Part shown: in pieces, positions 43,664 through 55,279 of the stretch
How positions within the stretch are numbered: position 1 is the first letter of the stretch
Layout: every line of letters begins with the position of its first letter
Made by a program: the position numbers and the translations under genes
Assembly (NCBI RefSeq): GCF_965249985.1
Contig: NZ_OZ252280.1
Source: Algiphilus sp022763315
Lineage (GTDB): Bacteria; Pseudomonadota; Gammaproteobacteria; Nevskiales; Nevskiaceae
DNA length: 64,000 nucleotides
Reading direction: 5' to 3' (one strand)
The notes under the pieces: model-generated
Told to the model about the DNA's origin: nothing
Database searches by the model: none
What the model saw: the letters and a program-made list of their open reading frames with translations, nothing else

Positions 43664-45406
43664 TTATTCAACCGTCACGCGGTTGGCTTCTTTGAGATCG
43701 ATGATGCCGTCGCGCACCTTCTTCAACGCCGACTGTCGCAGATCGGCCACGCCCTCGCGTTCGGCTTGATCCGCCACATCAATGGCGTTCTTGCCTTCCA
43801 TGATCATCCGTCCGATGGCCTCGGACACCGGCATGACCTGGTAAATGCCTGTCCGTCCCTTGTAGCCGCCGTGACACTCGTCGCAGCCTTCGGCCTCATA
43901 GATCGTGAAGCCCTTGCTGTCGATCTGCTCCTCGGTGAAGCCCTCCTTGAGCAGCTCCACCCGCGGGATATCGGCCGCACGGCGACAATGCACGCACAGG
44001 CGCTTGGCCAGCCGCTGCGCGATGATCAGGGAGACGCTGGAGGCAATGTTATACGCCGGCACGCCCATATTGAGCAGACGCGTCAGGGTCTGCGGCGCAT
44101 CATTGGTATGCAAGGTCGACAGCACGAGGTGGCCGGTCTGTGCCGCCTTGATGGCGATCTCGGCTGTCTCCAGATCGCGGACCTCGCCGACCATGATGAC
44201 GTCCGGATCCTGGCGCAGGAAGGCCTTCAGCGCCGCGGCGAAGGTCAGCCCCACACGGGGATTGACATTGACCTGATTGATGCCCGGCAGGTTGATTTCC
44301 GCCGGATCCTCGGCGGTGGAAATGTTGAGCCCCTCGGTATTGAGGATGTTCAGACCGGTGTACAGCGACACCGTCTTTCCCGAACCGGTCGGTCCGGTCA
44401 CCAGAATCATGCCTTGCGGCTTCGACAGCGCGTTTTCGTAGAGGGCGCGTTGTTCCGGCTCGTAGCCCAACATCTCGATACCGAGCTGGGCGCTGCTGGA
44501 ATCCAGGATACGCAGCACGATCTTCTCGCCCCACAGCGTCGGACAGGTGCTGACACGGAAATCGATGGCGCGTTGTGCCGAGAGCTTGAGCTTGATGCGC
44601 CCATCCTGCGGCACACGCCGCTCCGCCAGGTCGAGCCGGGACAGGACCTTGACGCGCGCCGCCAGCCGCGCTGCGATCTGGACCGGTGGCCGGGCGAATT
44701 CGCGCAGTTCGCCGTCGACGCGCAATCGCACGCGGTAGTACTTCTCGTAGGGCTCGAAATGAATATCCGAGGCGCCGCGGCGGATGGCGTCGAGCAGCAC
44801 CTTGTTAACGTAACGCACGACGGGTGCATCCTCGGCGTCGCCCTGGCTGGTGGTGGCGTCCACCGCCTGCTCTTCGCGCGCGCCGGCGTCAAGATCGATG
44901 TCATCGAATTCGCTCTCATTGCCCGACAGCGAGGCGGCATCGACCGCCGACAATGCCGCTTCCATGGCCTTGCCCAGCTTGTCGTCCTCCACCAGCACGC
45001 CCTCGGTGGGCTGTCCAGTGGCGAATTTGATCTCTTCCAAGGCCTGATTGAAGGAGGGGTCGGAGATCGCGACAAAGAGCCGCTTGCCGCGACGGTGCAG
45101 CGGTAGAGCGCGGTGCTTGCGCAGCACCTTCTCGCCCACCTCGCTCGCCAGCGCGGTGTCGATGTCGAGTGCAGAGAGGTCGGCCAATGGCACGCCGAAC
45201 TCTCGGCTGGCCGCCATTGCCAGTCCACGTGCCGGCGCCCACTTCTGCTCAACGGCATAACTGACAAGGGACTGCCCGCTGCGCTGCGCTTTCTGCTGAG
45301 CGGTACGCGCCTGATCCTCGCTCAGTAAGCCCTCGGCGACGATGCGCCGGGCGAGCCCGCCAAGATAGCCTTTGCTGACTGGGATATTCTGCGGATTGAC
45401 CGCCAT
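43664..45406 (-). CDS. pilB: Type IV pilus assembly ATPase PilB
   Basis: PilB is the hexameric motor that extends type IV pili. The 580-residue protein has an N-terminal T2SSE_N domain (about residues 20-180). The ATPase core has Walker A GPTGSGKTVSLY (about residue 335), Walker B near VGEVRDLETAEIA and the His box LSTLHTNDAPQTLTR. A zinc tetracysteine motif, CVHC and CDEC, lies in the C-terminal third. All elements are intact. No major pilin gene adjoins it here. Confidence 0.97.
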   Translation of the reverse strand: MAVNPQNIPVSKGYLGGLARRIVAEGLLSEDQARTAQQKAQRSGQSLVSYAVEQKWAPARGLAMAASREFGVPLADLSALDIDTALASEVGEKVLRKHRALPLHRRGKRLFVAISDPSFNQALEEIKFATGQPTEGVLVEDDKLGKAMEAALSAVDAASLSGNESEFDDIDLDAGAREEQAVDATTSQGDAEDAPVVRYVNKVLLDAIRRGASDIHFEPYEKYYRVRLRVDGELREFARPPVQIAARLAARVKVLSRLDLAERRVPQDGRIKLKLSAQRAIDFRVSTCPTLWGEKIVLRILDSSSAQLGIEMLGYEPEQRALYENALSKPQGMILVTGPTGSGKTVSLYTGLNILNTEGLNISTAEDPAEINLPGINQVNVNPRVGLTFAAALKAFLRQDPDVIMVGEVRDLETAEIAIKAAQTGHLVLSTLHTNDAPQTLTRLLNMGVPAYNIASSVSLIIAQRLAKRLCVHCRRAADIPRVELLKEGFTEEQIDSKGFTIYEAEGCDECHGGYKGRTGIYQVMPVSEAIGRMIMEGKNAIDVADQAEREGVADLRQSALKKVRDGIIDLKEANRVTVE

Positions 45407-45514
45407 GCTGAAGCCCCTTCCATGAGCGATCTATAGTGTCGGTGCGTGTATCGAACGTCAACGCGAATGCGCACCGCATACCCCCTCCCATCAAGCCTCT
45501 TGCCGGAAAAGCTC

Positions 45515-46372
45515 ATGCGTCGTCTCACTTTGGCCGCCCTCGCATTCTTTCTCGTCGCCTGCGACCAGGCCGAAATCACTGTGCGCATCACGGACGCCCC
45601 GGCGGATGAACTCAATGCCGTCTTCATTTCGATCGAAGGGCTCGACATCGAGGCCGATGACGGCAGTTTCACGCGCTTTGACTTCACCCCGCCGCGACGC
45701 ATCGATATTGCAAGCCTGCGCAATGGCCGCAGTGAAACCCTGGTGCAAAACGCGACCATCGATGCCGGCTCCTTCAGCGGCGTGCGCCTGCGCTTTGCGC
45801 CCGACTTTGTGCCCGATGACGTCATCAACCCCGATCCTGTCACGCGCAATAACGGCGCGACTGCCACTCTGGACTACGTCGTCGACCGCTATGTCGTGCC
45901 CGTCGACTTTTCCGTCGACGAACTTGATCGGGAAACCCTTCTGTTGGATGTCGATCTACGCGCCAGCATGCTGCAGGACGACGACGATATCGCCGCCAAC
46001 CGCTATCGCTTCGACCCGGTCATCCGCGGAATTCGCGAGAACCAGGCGGGCCGTATTGAAGGGACGGTGGCCGCCGATCTGGTCAATCGGTCGGCCTGCT
46101 TTCCCGCGGTGTACCTGTACGAGGGCCGCGAGACCGAACCCACGGCGCTGGGCGATACCGCGCCTCCCGTGAACAGCCGACGGCTCGACAATCTCAGCAT
46201 TGCCGGCGGGCAGTACCGGTTTTCGAATCTGGAGGCCGGTGGCTATACCGTGGCTTTCACCTGCAACGCCGATGCCGACGACCCGGAGAGCGACGACGCC
46301 GACGTCCGTTTCCTTTCCGTACGTAGTCTGGATGTCGAGGCCGAACGCACCAGCACCGCCGACCTGAATTAG
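45515..46372 (+). CDS. DUF4382-type lipoprotein
   Basis: This 285-residue protein has a lipoprotein signal peptide with lipobox LVAC (cysteine at about residue 16). A domain follows with ITVRITDAPADELNAVFISI and SGVRLRFAPDF, which match the DUF4382 family by pattern. A C-terminal carboxypeptidase-regulatory-like region has FSNLEAGGYTVAFTCNADAD. It is acidic and probably anchored in the outer membrane. It is divergent from pilB across a short 108-bp gap; a functional tie to the pilus is only a guess. The ATG at 45515 with GGAA upstream was chosen because it gives the signal peptide. Confidence 0.8.
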   Translation: MRRLTLAALAFFLVACDQAEITVRITDAPADELNAVFISIEGLDIEADDGSFTRFDFTPPRRIDIASLRNGRSETLVQNATIDAGSFSGVRLRFAPDFVPDDVINPDPVTRNNGATATLDYVVDRYVVPVDFSVDELDRETLLLDVDLRASMLQDDDDIAANRYRFDPVIRGIRENQAGRIEGTVAADLVNRSACFPAVYLYEGRETEPTALGDTAPPVNSRRLDNLSIAGGQYRFSNLEAGGYTVAFTCNADADDPESDDADVRFLSVRSLDVEAERTSTADLN

Positions 46373-46449
46373 CCGGAGCCCCTCCAAAATCGCGCCACCG
46401 AGGGCCGAGGCGCACCGCGGCGGCTTCCGAACCGGCCGGACGCTAGCGC

Positions 46450-46487
46450 GCGCTACCCCGCTGCCCGTGGGCGCGGCGGGATAGCGC
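46450..46487. terminator. Imperfect hairpin between convergent lipoprotein genes
   Basis: GCGCTACCCCGC and GCGGGATAGCGC form a 12-bp stem with one G-U pair (minus strand) and a 14-nt loop, between the stops of the two convergent genes. No T-run follows, so it may act as a structural end for both transcripts. Confidence 0.5.
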
Positions 46488-46504
46488 CAGATGGCCGCCC
46501 CTCA

Positions 46505-48925
46505 CTACTGCGTGGGATCGCCGCGCCAGGCCTCGGTGGCTTCCCACAGCCGCAGATAGGCTTCCGTGGAGGAGAACAGCGAGCGCAGCGCCTGATCGAC
46601 CTCCTGCTGGGACTTGCCCTCCGAGAATCGCTGCATGTCCGCGATCTGGTCCGGATACAGGCCATAGTGGGCCACACCTCGCCCGTCATAGAGGCCGAAA
46701 CTGCGGTCACCGGTCTTCTGCTTTTCAAAGCGCACCCGGCCATCCACCGATACGAAGGGATAGAGCGGGGTGTCGGCATCACCGCTGTTGCCCGGGAGCG
46801 AAGCGATGCCATTGACATCCGATGCCATCCCGGTAGTGACCATGCCGGCCACCCGGTTCTTGGCTGGTCGCTCTTCTGCCCGGAGAATCTTGTCTACCCA
46901 GCCTCCGCGCGAGCTGGCGAAACGGCTGATCGTGCCGCCTTCCGCCACCACGCGATCGAGCAGTTCCTCCGAATACAGCCAGTCGTGGCTGCTGGTGACG
47001 CCGGGATAGCCATTGTCGTTGGCGATCTCAAGGATGCGATCGATCACGGAGCGCGCGCTGTGATCCACCTCGATAATCATGTTGCGGCGCATCAGTTCCT
47101 GCACCAGGAATACGCCGAGTTCGGTAATGCCCTGCTTGTTGCACAGTCCGTGCTCGGAGGTAGGCACCAGCAACGGAATCGGGAGTCCCTGGCTGGCCTG
47201 GCCATTGATGTACTCCAATTGCACCAGAAGCTGGTCAAAGATGCCGAGCCGGTTGGGTGAATCGGGTGACTGGGTCGAGTCATCCAGGAAGTTTTCCGGG
47301 CAGGCCTCGTACTGCAGTGGGCTGCCGGTTTCCACGAGATTGCCAACATAGAGCACGGTGCCGATGCCGAGCGCTTCGTCGGGCACCACGCCGCCGAAGG
47401 CATTGTCGAATTTATGGATGGGGAAGATGTGGCGCACGCCCAGCTCATAGGCCGCATCGAGGCGCTCGACCAGCTCTTCGCGTGAACACTCCGCCACCCC
47501 GAGAAATTCACCGCAGTTGAACAGCTTGGAAATCTCGATGCCAAGCACAACCGCCAGCTTGCCTTCGGCGATGACCTCGCGCGCCTGTGCTGGATTGTCG
47601 ACGATGCGGAACCACCCCTCTCCCGGGCCACCGTTCTGGGCATCGATGTAGTCCTGCATCTCGAGAATGCGCTGATGCTGCAAACGCCAGTTCTCCTCGA
47701 AGTCGCAGGCGTTCTGCTTCTGCGGGTTGAGCTGGCAGAGGATCTCGTTGCCGGTGTAGTGGTTGACGATCAGGCGGAGGCCACCCAAGTAGGCACGCTC
47801 AATCCAGCGGTAGTAGCTCTGATGGTGCTGGAGCGAATTGTGGCGCGGCCAGAAGGGAAAATCCGGCCAGCCGCGGGTCTGATGCACCGGCGAGCCACTG
47901 CTGGTGACGGTTTCCACCAGGCCAAGCAGACCCTGCGGGCCATGGTGCACGGCGCAGTCGTGCAAGGCGTGATCCACGCCGAACTTGTGGAAGGGGTCGC
48001 CGTAGTTGACGCGTCCACCAATGAATTCGTAGGCGGTGATATGCGAATGGGCATCGATATAGCCGAAGATGTCGTCGTTATCGATGGCCGCGGCCCCCGG
48101 GCCCTCACTGAACAACGAGACTTCCGCCATCCGCAGCGCTGGGCCTCTGCTATCGAGGAGCTCTGCGTTCAGGCTGGCTTCGGGATAGGGATCGCAGTCC
48201 GCAACCGGGCGCAGGCGGAAAGCCGTCTCTACACCGGCGGTAGTGGCATCGGTCAGTGCGAGCACCCCCTGTGCCGCGGCCAGGCGCTGCCCGGTAATGG
48301 CATTGGTCAGAGAGAAGCGCCCATCCGATGCGGGCAGCAGATTCCAGACCGCCAGGTCATTGGCCTCGTCCACTACCGCAAGGGTCGGGCTGACATTGAT
48401 GTCGCCCAGGTTGCCCCCCAGGTCGCCCACGGTTTCACCGATATCCCGAATCGGGCCGCTGCCGGAATCGATGAGGTCCAGCACGATCTGCGTGATATCG
48501 CCTACCCCGCTGACGAGGAAACCGACCTCACCCACGAAATTACCGAGGGCATCGAGGAATTCGCCACCAGGGTCGGTGATGCCCAGCAATTGCTTCTGGC
48601 CGGCGCTGCCTTCGACCCGCTCATAGCGCGACAGCAGCAGATAGGAACCAAGGCGCGTCGGCTTGAGAAAGAAGCTCACCGCTTCCTCCGCGTTCTGCGT
48701 CAGCGTGTAATCCCGCTCCGAGGTGGTCAGGGTGACACTGCCTGCATCCGAATCCAGTGCATAACAGCCGTTGGCGACAGAGTAGATCGTCTGGCGCGCG
48801 GGCTGCCCGCCACCGGAGGTACCGCTATCCGCAGAATCTGACGGAGTTTCGCTGGTTCCGCACGCCGCCAGACCGAATGCCAAACCACACAGCAGCAGCT
48901 GTGCCCTGTGAATGCGATACGCCAT
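46505..48925 (-). CDS. Large lipoprotein with M19 dipeptidase-like metallohydrolase domain
   Basis: The 806-residue protein has a lipobox LAAC (cysteine about residue 20), then about 250 residues of unrecognised sequence. A hydrolase domain begins with YIDAHSHITAYEF (His293, His295). Further motifs are GLRLIVNHYTGNE, KLAVVLGIEISKLF, LGVRHIFPIHKFDNAFGG, MIIEVDHSARSVIDRI and VTSSHDWL, which together resemble the metal ligands of renal-dipeptidase/M19 or a related amidohydrolase. Substrate is unknown. The ATG at 48925 gives the signal peptide; the upstream in-frame extension is non-coding in character. It is much longer than usual M19 enzymes. Confidence 0.78.
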   Translation of the reverse strand: MAYRIHRAQLLLCGLAFGLAACGTSETPSDSADSGTSGGGQPARQTIYSVANGCYALDSDAGSVTLTTSERDYTLTQNAEEAVSFFLKPTRLGSYLLLSRYERVEGSAGQKQLLGITDPGGEFLDALGNFVGEVGFLVSGVGDITQIVLDLIDSGSGPIRDIGETVGDLGGNLGDINVSPTLAVVDEANDLAVWNLLPASDGRFSLTNAITGQRLAAAQGVLALTDATTAGVETAFRLRPVADCDPYPEASLNAELLDSRGPALRMAEVSLFSEGPGAAAIDNDDIFGYIDAHSHITAYEFIGGRVNYGDPFHKFGVDHALHDCAVHHGPQGLLGLVETVTSSGSPVHQTRGWPDFPFWPRHNSLQHHQSYYRWIERAYLGGLRLIVNHYTGNEILCQLNPQKQNACDFEENWRLQHQRILEMQDYIDAQNGGPGEGWFRIVDNPAQAREVIAEGKLAVVLGIEISKLFNCGEFLGVAECSREELVERLDAAYELGVRHIFPIHKFDNAFGGVVPDEALGIGTVLYVGNLVETGSPLQYEACPENFLDDSTQSPDSPNRLGIFDQLLVQLEYINGQASQGLPIPLLVPTSEHGLCNKQGITELGVFLVQELMRRNMIIEVDHSARSVIDRILEIANDNGYPGVTSSHDWLYSEELLDRVVAEGGTISRFASSRGGWVDKILRAEERPAKNRVAGMVTTGMASDVNGIASLPGNSGDADTPLYPFVSVDGRVRFEKQKTGDRSFGLYDGRGVAHYGLYPDQIADMQRFSEGKSQQEVDQALRSLFSSTEAYLRLWEATEAWRGDPTQ

Positions 48926-49242
48926 ACCTCTGTCCCCGAATGTCGACGGCAATGCCCTGCACCCGAACCGTGAGGAAAGGAATCCTCGACAGGGACAGGT
49001 CGTCAGGATGTGTTCAGGCCAGTATGTCCTGTCATCTTCCGGTAACCCATCGTCCAAATTACGTAAGCGCAAGGCCGAAGTCCTGCCCCGGTGCGCCGCA
49101 GCCATGGGTCGGCGCTGAATGCGCATTCTTCGACAAAAGCCTGTCACAATTGAGACGATAGAGAACGCTTATTGGCGTGCAGGGCGCGCAAGGCGCAATC
49201 TACACGTGCTCTCTGAAGCATCTCCTCCCCCTGAGAGCCCCC

Positions 49243-49279
49243 GGCCGCCGCTTTCCCCCGAAGCGGCGGCCACTTTTTT
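49243..49279 (+). terminator. Orphan plus-strand intrinsic terminator
   Basis: An 11-bp perfect stem GGCCGCCGCTT/AAGCGGCGGCC with a 7-nt loop is followed by CAC and six T residues on the plus strand. No plus-strand gene ends nearby; the closest ends at 46372. Confidence 0.7.
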
Positions 49280-49314
49280 GGGCCCTTGCATCAGCAGCGC
49301 GACCACCGCACAAC

Positions 49315-49342
49315 AAAAAAGGGCGCCTGCGGCGCCCTTTTT
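49315..49342. terminator. Bidirectional terminator after tRNA-Ser
   Basis: Stem GGGCGCC/GGCGCCC with loop TGC is flanked by six A residues on one side and five T residues on the other. On the minus strand it ends the tRNA-Ser transcript 12 nt after the tRNA. Confidence 0.88.
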
Positions 49343-49353
49343 CTTCAGATACT

Positions 49354-49445
49354 TGGCGGAGAGAGAGGGATTCGAACCCTCGATGGGGTGTTAGCCCCAT
49401 ACTCCCTTAGCAGGGGAGCGCCTTCAGCCACTCGGCCATCTCTCC
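49354..49445 (-). tRNA. tRNA-Ser (GCT)
   Basis: The 92-nt class II tRNA has acceptor GGAGAGA/TCTCTCC with G73 and an encoded CCA. Anticodon stem CTCCC/GGGAG encloses CTGCTAA (anticodon GCT), and there is a long variable arm TATGGGGC..GCCCCAT-type stem. It reads AGC/AGU. Location after csrA is conserved in many gammaproteobacteria. Confidence 0.97.
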
Positions 49446-49514
49446 GTTACAACAACCACCGCGGCGCGCCATTCGGCGCTCGGTCGCAAGGGCGGTGCCC
49501 TTTCGATGACGCGT

Positions 49515-49543
49515 ATTGTAGAGATTCCGCGTCCTTCTGTCTT
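49515..49543 (-). promoter_or_regulatory. Probable tRNA-Ser promoter
   Basis: On the minus strand AAGACA (49538-49543) and TACAAT (49515-49520) are separated by 17 bp. The start would lie about 60 nt before the tRNA 5' end, just after the csrA stop. Confidence 0.6.
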
Positions 49544-49551
49544 GTCGCGCG

Positions 49552-49749
49552 TCACTCGCGCTCGCTCCCACCCTTGCGCGGCGCTTCGCCATCGCGCAGG
49601 CGCTCGGCAATTTCCTGTCGGTGGATCGTGACGTCTTCGGGCGCATTGATCCCGATGCGGACCTGATTGCCCTTGATGCTCAGCACGGTAACGGAGACTT
49701 CATCCCCGATCTGCAGTGTCTCCCCCACCCGGCGGGTCAGTATCAACAT
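49552..49749 (-). CDS. csrA: Carbon storage regulator CsrA
   Basis: CsrA (RsmA) is a small dimeric RNA-binding protein that binds GGA motifs in leaders and controls translation of metabolic, biofilm and motility genes. The 65-residue product begins MLILTRRVGETLQIGDEV and has GNQVRIGINAPEDVTIHRQE, the full beta-strand core with the RNA-contacting Arg in the HREE-like helix start. The start at 49749 is preceded by AAGGAGGAG about ten bases upstream, itself a potential CsrA self-binding site. It follows lysC by 43 bp. Confidence 0.97.
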   Translation of the reverse strand: MLILTRRVGETLQIGDEVSVTVLSIKGNQVRIGINAPEDVTIHRQEIAERLRDGEAPRKGGSERE

Positions 49750-49792
49750 GAGACGCGCACTCCTCCTTACGATTGCCTGCGACGCGCGTCCG

Positions 49793-51028
49793 TCATGCCG
49801 CTGGTGCCGCTCCCTCCAGCTCGAACGCCCGGTGGAGTGTACGCACTGCGAGTTCCAAATACTTCTCGTCGATGACAACGGAAATCTTGATCTCCGACGT
49901 CGAGATCATCCGGATATTGATATTCTCCGTCGCCAGCGCCTTGAACATGTCGGAGGCAATGCCGGCGTGACTGCGCATGCCGACCCCCACCACGCTGACC
50001 TTGGCGATGTCGCTGTCGCCTTTGACGGCGCGCGCGCCAAGCTGCTCGCGAATCGTTTCCACAAGCGCAAGCGCGTGCTTGTAATCATTCTTGTGGACGG
50101 TAAAGGTGAAATCGGTGGTCGCGTCAGCACCCACGTTCTGGACGATCATGTCCACTTCGATATTCGCCTCGCCGATCGGCCCCAGCACCTTGGCCGCGAT
50201 CCCGGGGCGGTCCGGTACGCCCTGAAGGGTGACCTGTGCTTCGTCGCGATTAAAGGCAATGCCTGAGATCAGCGGATCTTCCACGCCATTCTGCTCCTGA
50301 TCCAATGTGATGAGCGTGCCTGGCCCGTCTTCGAATGTCGACAGAACACGCAAGGGCACGCGGTACTTTCCAGCAAACTCCACTGCGCGGATCTGCAGCA
50401 CCTTGGAACCGAGGCTGGCCATTTCCAGCATTTCCTCGAAGGTGACGCGCTCCAGTCGACGTGCCTTCGGCTCCACCCGCGGATCCGTGGTGTAGACGCC
50501 GTCGACATCGGTATAGATCTGGCATTCGTCGGCACCAAGGCCGGCTGCCAGCGCCACGCCGGTGGTGTCCGAGCCGCCCCGGCCGAGGGTGGTGATGTCC
50601 CCTGACGCATTAACGCCCTGAAAACCGGCCACCACGCAGACTTCCCCGCGCGCCAGCGCGGCGTGGATGGCCGTGCCATCGATCTCGGTGATCCGGGCCT
50701 TGCTGTGCACGTCGTCCGTGCGGATCGGCACTTGCAACCCGAGGAAGGAGCGCGCCGGGACGCCCAGCTCCTTGAGCGCCATCGCCAACAGACCGATGGT
50801 GACCTGCTCCCCACTGGCCACGATCTGATCGTATTCGCGCGGGTCCGGTTGCTCGCTGACCGCCTGCGCGAGGCCGATCAAACGATTGGTTTCGCCGGAC
50901 ATGGCCGATACCACCACGACGATCTGGTCGCCCTTGGCGCGCGCCGCGGCCACCTTGCGCGCGACGTGCTGGATGCGCTCCACATCTCCGACGGAGGTGC
51001 CGCCGTATTTCTGTACGATCAGTGCCAT
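49793..51028 (-). CDS. lysC: Aspartate kinase
   Basis: Aspartokinase phosphorylates aspartate, the entry step to lysine, methionine and threonine. The 411-residue monofunctional protein has KYGGTSV at residues 7-13, SEQVTIGLLAMAL-type substrate residues, and GRGGSDTTGVALA. Two C-terminal ACT domains (about 265-400) are expected to bind lysine and/or threonine. It follows alaS with one base between stop and start. It feeds the same pathway as dapD and dapE at the other end of the window. Confidence 0.96.
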   Translation of the reverse strand: MALIVQKYGGTSVGDVERIQHVARKVAAARAKGDQIVVVVSAMSGETNRLIGLAQAVSEQPDPREYDQIVASGEQVTIGLLAMALKELGVPARSFLGLQVPIRTDDVHSKARITEIDGTAIHAALARGEVCVVAGFQGVNASGDITTLGRGGSDTTGVALAAGLGADECQIYTDVDGVYTTDPRVEPKARRLERVTFEEMLEMASLGSKVLQIRAVEFAGKYRVPLRVLSTFEDGPGTLITLDQEQNGVEDPLISGIAFNRDEAQVTLQGVPDRPGIAAKVLGPIGEANIEVDMIVQNVGADATTDFTFTVHKNDYKHALALVETIREQLGARAVKGDSDIAKVSVVGVGMRSHAGIASDMFKALATENINIRMISTSEIKISVVIDEKYLELAVRTLHRAFELEGAAPAA

Positions 51029-51029
51029 A

Positions 51030-53654
<2,625 letters not shown>

Positions 53655-53752
53655 GGGCCCAGGGCGGACGGCTGAAAGGGCGCTATGGTAGCCGATGCGG
53701 GCCTCGCGCCGCCGCCGCAGATGGCTTTCCTGTCCGGCGGAACGAGCGCGCT

Positions 53753-54238
53753 TCAGTCGCTCGGATCGTCGTCCCCCGCGATCACCGAGCGCACGATCCG
53801 CTCATCGAAGCCGCGGCCGTGGAGCTTGCGTCGCAGCCGCGCGACCGCAGCGGGATCTTCGGGCGGAGCCGTCTGCTTGCGCTGCACCCAGTCCTGCGCG
53901 ATGGCGTGCCAGTCGCAGTCCTCAAGGCGCATCGCCTCGTCAGCGGTGGCTGCGTCTACCCCGGCCTGCGCCAGCTCATAGGCGATGCGCCGCGGACCAT
54001 AGCCCTGTCGTGCCCGGCTGCGCGTGATCGCCTGGGCGTAGCGCAGATCGGATTGCCAGCCTTCGGCGGCGAGCTCGTCAACGGCGGCCTCGGCTGCTTC
54101 CGCCTCCAGCCCCTTGGCGATCAGCTTGCGCTTGAGCTCACGGGCGCCGTGCTCGCGCCGCGTGAGCAATTCCACTGCCCGCGCCTTGGCAGAAAGCGGC
54201 TCGCGCCGACGCGCCCTACTCGCTTGCGGCTTCCTCAC
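53753..54238 (-). CDS. recX: Regulatory protein RecX
   Basis: RecX binds and inhibits RecA filaments. The 161-residue protein has three RecX helical repeats, with KARAVELLTRREHGARELKRKL, then YAQAITRSRARQGYGPRRIAYEL and KLHGRGFDERIVRSVI. The start is uncertain. A GTG at 54238 overlapping the recA end gives a family-like length and is proposed; no ATG fits. Overlap with recA suggests translational coupling. Confidence 0.88.
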   Translation of the reverse strand: MRKPQASRARRREPLSAKARAVELLTRREHGARELKRKLIAKGLEAEAAEAAVDELAAEGWQSDLRYAQAITRSRARQGYGPRRIAYELAQAGVDAATADEAMRLEDCDWHAIAQDWVQRKQTAPPEDPAAVARLRRKLHGRGFDERIVRSVIAGDDDPSD

Positions 54239-55238
54239 GCTGCTTGCGCTTTGGCAACAGTTGGTCTCGCAGCGCTGCCTCGATCGTCTCGGCCACGTCC
54301 GGATGCTCGCGCAGGAACTGGCGGGCGTTCTCCTTGCCCTGCCCGATCTTGTCACCGTTGTAGGCGTACCAGGCGCCCGACTTGTCGATCAACTTGTGCT
54401 CGACACCGAGCTCGATGAGTTCGCCAAGGCGGCTGATGCCCTCGTTGAACAGAATCTCGAAATTGGCCTGCCGGAAAGGCGGCGCAAGCTTGTTCTTGAC
54501 GACTTTGACGCGGGTCTCGTTGCCCATCGCCTCGTCGCCCTTCTTGATGGTCCCGGTGCGACGAATATCGAGACGCACCGAGGAATAGAACTTGAGGGCA
54601 TTGCCACCGGTAGTGGTTTCCGGTGAACCGAACATCACGCCGATCTTCATCCGGATCTGGTTGATGAAGATCACCATGGTGTTGGTGCGCTTGATGTTGG
54701 CGGTCAGCTTGCGCAGTGCCTGGCTCATCAGGCGTGCCTGCAGACCCGGCAGGGAATCGCCCATTTCGCCTTCGATTTCCTGCTTCGGCGTCAGCGCCGC
54801 CACCGAGTCGATGACGACGATATCCACCGCACCGGAGCGCACCAGCATGTCGGCAATTTCCAGCGCCTGTTCGCCGGTGTCGGGCTGCGAGATCAGCAGG
54901 TCATCCACCTTGACCCCGAGCTTTTCGGCATAGCTGGTGTCCAGCGCGTGCTCGGCGTCGACGAAAGCGGCCACGCCGCCAGCCTTCTGCATCTCGGCGA
55001 TGGCGTGCAGCGTCAGTGTCGTCTTGCCGGAGGATTCCGGCCCGTAGATCTCGACCACACGCCCGCGCGGCAGACCACCGACACCGAGCGCAATGTCGAG
55101 CGAGAGCGACCCGCTGGACACGGTCGCGATGTCGCGCGCCGGGTCGTCCTGCCCCATGCGCATGACCGCGCCCTTGCCGAACTGTCGCTCGATCTGCGAC
55201 AGCGCTGCGTCCAGTGCCTTCTTCCGATTTTCGTCCAT
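54216..55238 (-). CDS. recA: Recombinase RecA
   Basis: RecA forms filaments on single-stranded DNA for strand exchange and SOS induction. The 340-residue protein has Walker A GPESSGKT (residues 66-73), the Walker B region VDIVVIDSVAAL and loop 2 QIRMKIGVMFGSPETTTGGN. The C-terminal acidic tail is short. The 41-bp gap upstream to pncC shows no CTGT-N8-ACAG LexA box, and neither does the region before pncC. Confidence 0.98.
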   Translation of the reverse strand: MDENRKKALDAALSQIERQFGKGAVMRMGQDDPARDIATVSSGSLSLDIALGVGGLPRGRVVEIYGPESSGKTTLTLHAIAEMQKAGGVAAFVDAEHALDTSYAEKLGVKVDDLLISQPDTGEQALEIADMLVRSGAVDIVVIDSVAALTPKQEIEGEMGDSLPGLQARLMSQALRKLTANIKRTNTMVIFINQIRMKIGVMFGSPETTTGGNALKFYSSVRLDIRRTGTIKKGDEAMGNETRVKVVKNKLAPPFRQANFEILFNEGISRLGELIELGVEHKLIDKSGAWYAYNGDKIGQGKENARQFLREHPDVAETIEAALRDQLLPKRKQREEAASE

Positions 55239-55279
55239 GGATCCTGCGTCGTGGTTGGGTGGCCCAAAGGGCGATTATT

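Larger units (their letters stand above)
48926..49353. other. Gene-free stretch between lipoprotein gene and tRNA-Ser
   Basis: No credible protein gene lies in these 428 bp. It should hold the lipoprotein promoter (minus strand), but no good -10/-35 pair was found. It also holds two terminator hairpins at 49243-49279 and 49315-49342. The first points to the plus strand with no gene before it, so an unannotated small RNA is possible. Confidence 0.5.

Noticed and set aside
43436..45106. A 556-codon plus-strand open frame
   Set aside because: It lies antisense to pilB and the start of pilC; composition is that of a reverse-frame shadow.
45446..46372. Earlier in-frame start for the DUF4382 lipoprotein
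   Set aside because: The extra 23 residues would hide the signal peptide. The ATG at 45515 puts the lipobox at the right distance.
46505..49147. An 880-residue version of the M19-like protein
   Set aside because: The first 74 residues have non-coding character and would block lipoprotein export. The ATG at 48925 precedes a clear lipobox.
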